From positions 1 to 6,507 of the forward strand of contig JADGHA010000247.1 of assembly GCA_019689695.1 (NCBI GenBank): a DNA stretch of 6,507 nucleotides. Reading direction: 5' to 3'. The position numbers and the translations under genes are program-made. The stretch is from Micromonosporaceae bacterium. Lineage in GTDB: Bacteria; Actinomycetota; Actinomycetes; Mycobacteriales; Micromonosporaceae. Positions 5,257-6,507 of the stretch are shown piece by piece (the stretch's first letter is position 1; every line of letters begins with the position of its first letter). Below the pieces are notes generated by a model. That model was not told where the DNA came from. It was given only the letters and a program-made list of their open reading frames with translations, and made no database searches.

Positions 5257-5357
5257 CGCTCCCGCCTCCGTGTTGATCATGCGATGAGTGGCGGCAGCCG
5301 ACGGTCTCCGCCGCCAACGTCATGATCAACGCGTGCGCGCGCCCGGCGGGGGGCGGC
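5257..5357. other. Intergenic region, thiolase to response regulator
   Basis: This 101-bp gap is largely filled by the palindrome at 5272-5330, followed by a G/C-rich stretch (5331-5357) leading to the regulator start. No standard promoter hexamers are evident. A run of six G at 5348-5353 could pair with the anti-Shine-Dalgarno for starts at 5358 or 5361. Confidence 0.5.
5272..5330. repeat. Intergenic palindrome with GTTGATCATG arms
   Basis: The outer arms GTTGATCATG (5272-5281) and CATGATCAAC (5321-5330) are perfect reverse complements. An inner stem TGGCGGC (5289-5295) with GCCGCCA (5310-5316) continues the hairpin after a 7x4 internal loop, leaving a 14-nt apical loop. It begins 15 bp after the thiolase stop and could end that transcript, but there is no T-run. 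From memory, GTTGATCATG...CATGATCAAC palindromes are abundant between genes in Micromonospora and relatives, suggesting a dispersed repeat. An in-frame ATG at 5322 lies inside the right arm and is therefore unlikely to be the regulator start. Confidence 0.85.
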
Positions 5358-6062
5358 ATGATGGGCGGCGTGACTGGCGGCGGCAAAGGCCTGGTCCTCG
5401 TGGTGGAGGACGAGCGGCCGATCGCGGACCTGGTCCGGATGTACCTGGGCCGGGACGGGTTCGGCGTCCACGTGGAGCACGACGGGCCGGCCGGGCTGGC
5501 CGCCGCCCGCCGGCTGCGCCCGGTCGCCTGCGTCCTCGACATCGCCCTGCCCGGCCTGGACGGCACCGAGATCTGCCGGCAGCTGCGGGCGGCCGGTGAC
5601 TGGACTCCGGTGATCTTCCTGACCGCGCGGGACGACGAGGTGGACCGGGTGGTCGGGCTGGAGCTCGGCGCCGACGACTACGTGACCAAGCCGTTCAGCC
5701 CGCGGGAGCTGGTCGCCCGGGTCAAGGCGGTGCTGCGGCGTACCGCGGGCGGGCCGGCCGAGCAGGAGCGGCCGCGCCAGGTCGGTCCGGTGGTGCTGGA
5801 TCCCGCCCGTCGCTCCGTGGTCGCCGCCGGCGCGCCGGTCCAGCTCACCTCGACCGAGTTCGACCTGCTGGCGCACCTGATGGCAAGGCCGGGCCGGGTC
5901 TTCACCCGGGAGGAGCTGCTCGCCGCGGTCTGGGGGTACGCCGCGCAGGCCGGCACCCGAACCGTCGACGTGCACGTGGCGCAGGTGCGGGCGAAGCTGG
6001 GCGCCGCCGCCTCGGTCATCCGGACCGTGCGCGGCGTCGGCTACACGGCGGACGATGCCTGA
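5358..6062 (+). CDS. OmpR/PhoB-family DNA-binding response regulator
   Basis: This 234-residue (from this start) two-component response regulator should bind DNA as a phosphorylation-driven dimer. The receiver domain (about 12-128) carries the acidic pair E17/D18 in VLVVEDE, phosphoacceptor D61 in CVLDIALPG, T89 in FLTA and K111 in TKPF. The C-terminal winged-helix domain (about 143-231) ends with the family hallmarks LTSTEFDLL, GRVFTREELL, RTVDVHVAQVRAKL and IRTVRGVGY. Several in-frame starts exist: ATG 5322 (inside a palindrome, unlikely), ATG 5358, ATG 5361 and GTG 5370. I chose 5358 because a G-rich run precedes it at usable spacing. GTG 5370 is a fair alternative: it gives a typical short N-terminus and has CATGAT 7 nt upstream. 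The stop overlaps the kinase start by 8 nt, so the pair is co-transcribed and probably translationally coupled. The regulon is unknown. Confidence 0.94.
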   Translation: MMGGVTGGGKGLVLVVEDERPIADLVRMYLGRDGFGVHVEHDGPAGLAAARRLRPVACVLDIALPGLDGTEICRQLRAAGDWTPVIFLTARDDEVDRVVGLELGADDYVTKPFSPRELVARVKAVLRRTAGGPAEQERPRQVGPVVLDPARRSVVAAGAPVQLTSTEFDLLAHLMARPGRVFTREELLAAVWGYAAQAGTRTVDVHVAQVRAKLGAAASVIRTVRGVGYTADDA

Positions 6063-6507
6063 CCAGCGGCTCACCGAACCGCTGCCGGTGCTCCGCGCGC
6101 GGCGGCCAGGGTTCGCGCGGACCCTCACCGGCCGGGCGGTGCTGGTCGGCTGCTCGGTCGCGCTCGTCTCGGTCCTGGTCACCGCGCTGGTGGCGGTGCC
6201 GGTCACGCTGCGCGCCGGGCAGCGGCAGGCCCGCGAGGCGCTCGCCGCCGAGGCGAACGTGGCCGCGGCCGTGCTGCGCAACCGCCTGGACCGCGGCATC
6301 GTCACGCCGCAGGCCGGGCGGCTGCTGGCGCAGCTGCGCCGCGAGGGCATTGACATGTATCTGGTCCGGGACGGCCAGGCGGATCCGGCCGGCCTGCCGG
6401 ACGCCGTGGTGCAGGCCGTCGCCGCGGGCGAGCGGGTCAGCCGGAGGGCCCGGGTGGACGGACGGCTGTCCATAGTGGAGGGGCGGCCGCTGGCGGCGGG
6501 GCAGGGG
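6055..6507 (+). CDS. Sensor histidine kinase, N-terminal part (cut by window end)
   Basis: The frame opens at ATG 6055, overlaps the regulator stop by 8 nt and stays open for 151 codons to the window edge. The product starts MPDQRLTEPLP, has a basic stretch (RARRPGFARTLTGR, residues 14-27), and then one strong hydrophobic helix at about 28-51. A region rich in Ala, Arg and Glu (52-100) and an alpha/beta-looking segment with GIDMYLVRDG at 98-107 follow, as in the extracytoplasmic sensor regions of actinobacterial kinases. The kinase core (HAMP, H-box, ATPase) would lie beyond the window. The identification rests on its position directly after an OmpR-type regulator and on this membrane-anchor layout; the signal is unknown. 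No strong Shine-Dalgarno precedes the ATG, which fits translational coupling. Confidence 0.82.
   Translation, partial: MPDQRLTEPLPVLRARRPGFARTLTGRAVLVGCSVALVSVLVTALVAVPVTLRAGQRQAREALAAEANVAAAVLRNRLDRGIVTPQAGRLLAQLRREGIDMYLVRDGQADPAGLPDAVVQAVAAGERVSRRARVDGRLSIVEGRPLAAGQG

Noticed and set aside
5277..6473. Long minus-strand frame opposite the response regulator and kinase
   Set aside because: It is a GC-driven shadow: the plus strand has complete receiver and winged-helix motifs and a coupled kinase start.
1..6507. CRISPR array, tRNA/rRNA gene, insertion sequence or prophage module
   Set aside because: No regularly spaced repeats, no tRNA-like cloverleaf, no transposase, integrase or phage-like product and no compositional break were seen.

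Overview
This window is very GC-rich, with strong G/C bias at third codon positions and frequent GTG starts. Together with the gene families present, this points to a high-GC actinomycete. From memory of these genomes, two intergenic palindromes (cores GCGATCTTGCACTTGTG and GTTGATCATG) resemble repeats common in Micromonosporaceae (Micromonospora, Actinoplanes and relatives), so that family is my best guess. No search was run.

Layout, left to right: a CorA-type divalent-cation transporter (+, 85-1245); a large hairpin (1260-1338) filling the gap to a convergent gene; a lysine/arginine-rich, single-span hypothetical membrane protein (-, 1350-2012); a divergent intergenic region; a cyclophilin-type peptidyl-prolyl isomerase (+, 2140-2670); a rhomboid intramembrane protease with an N-terminal zinc finger (+, 2723-3637); a convergent small two-span PH-domain membrane protein (-, 3648-4091); a divergent thiolase (+, 4114-5256); a second palindrome (5272-5330); an OmpR-family response regulator (+, 5358-6062); and the start of its partner sensor histidine kinase (+, 6055 to the window edge).

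The block hypothetical membrane protein (-) / cyclophilin (+) / rhomboid (+) / PH protein (-) resembles, from memory, the conserved neighbourhood near the replication origin of many actinobacteria (M. tuberculosis Rv0008c-ppiA-Rv0010c; Streptomyces ppi-rhomboid upstream of crgA). If so, the window lies near oriC. The thiolase and two-component pair sit where crgA would be expected. The thiolase is a stand-alone metabolic gene. The regulator and kinase form a translationally coupled pair whose target cannot be read from the window.

The most distinctive features are regulatory and structural. Four genes (corA, rhomboid, PH protein, thiolase) have a TANNNT hexamer 6-7 nt before the start codon, the pattern of leaderless transcription. 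The PH/thiolase pair appears to use two face-to-face -10 hexamers sharing one TA step. A 30-bp tandem duplication covers the convergent ends of the rhomboid and PH genes and creates one of the stop codons at its junction. I found no phage, CRISPR, insertion sequence, RNA gene or obviously new multi-gene system. The genes belong to ordinary families.
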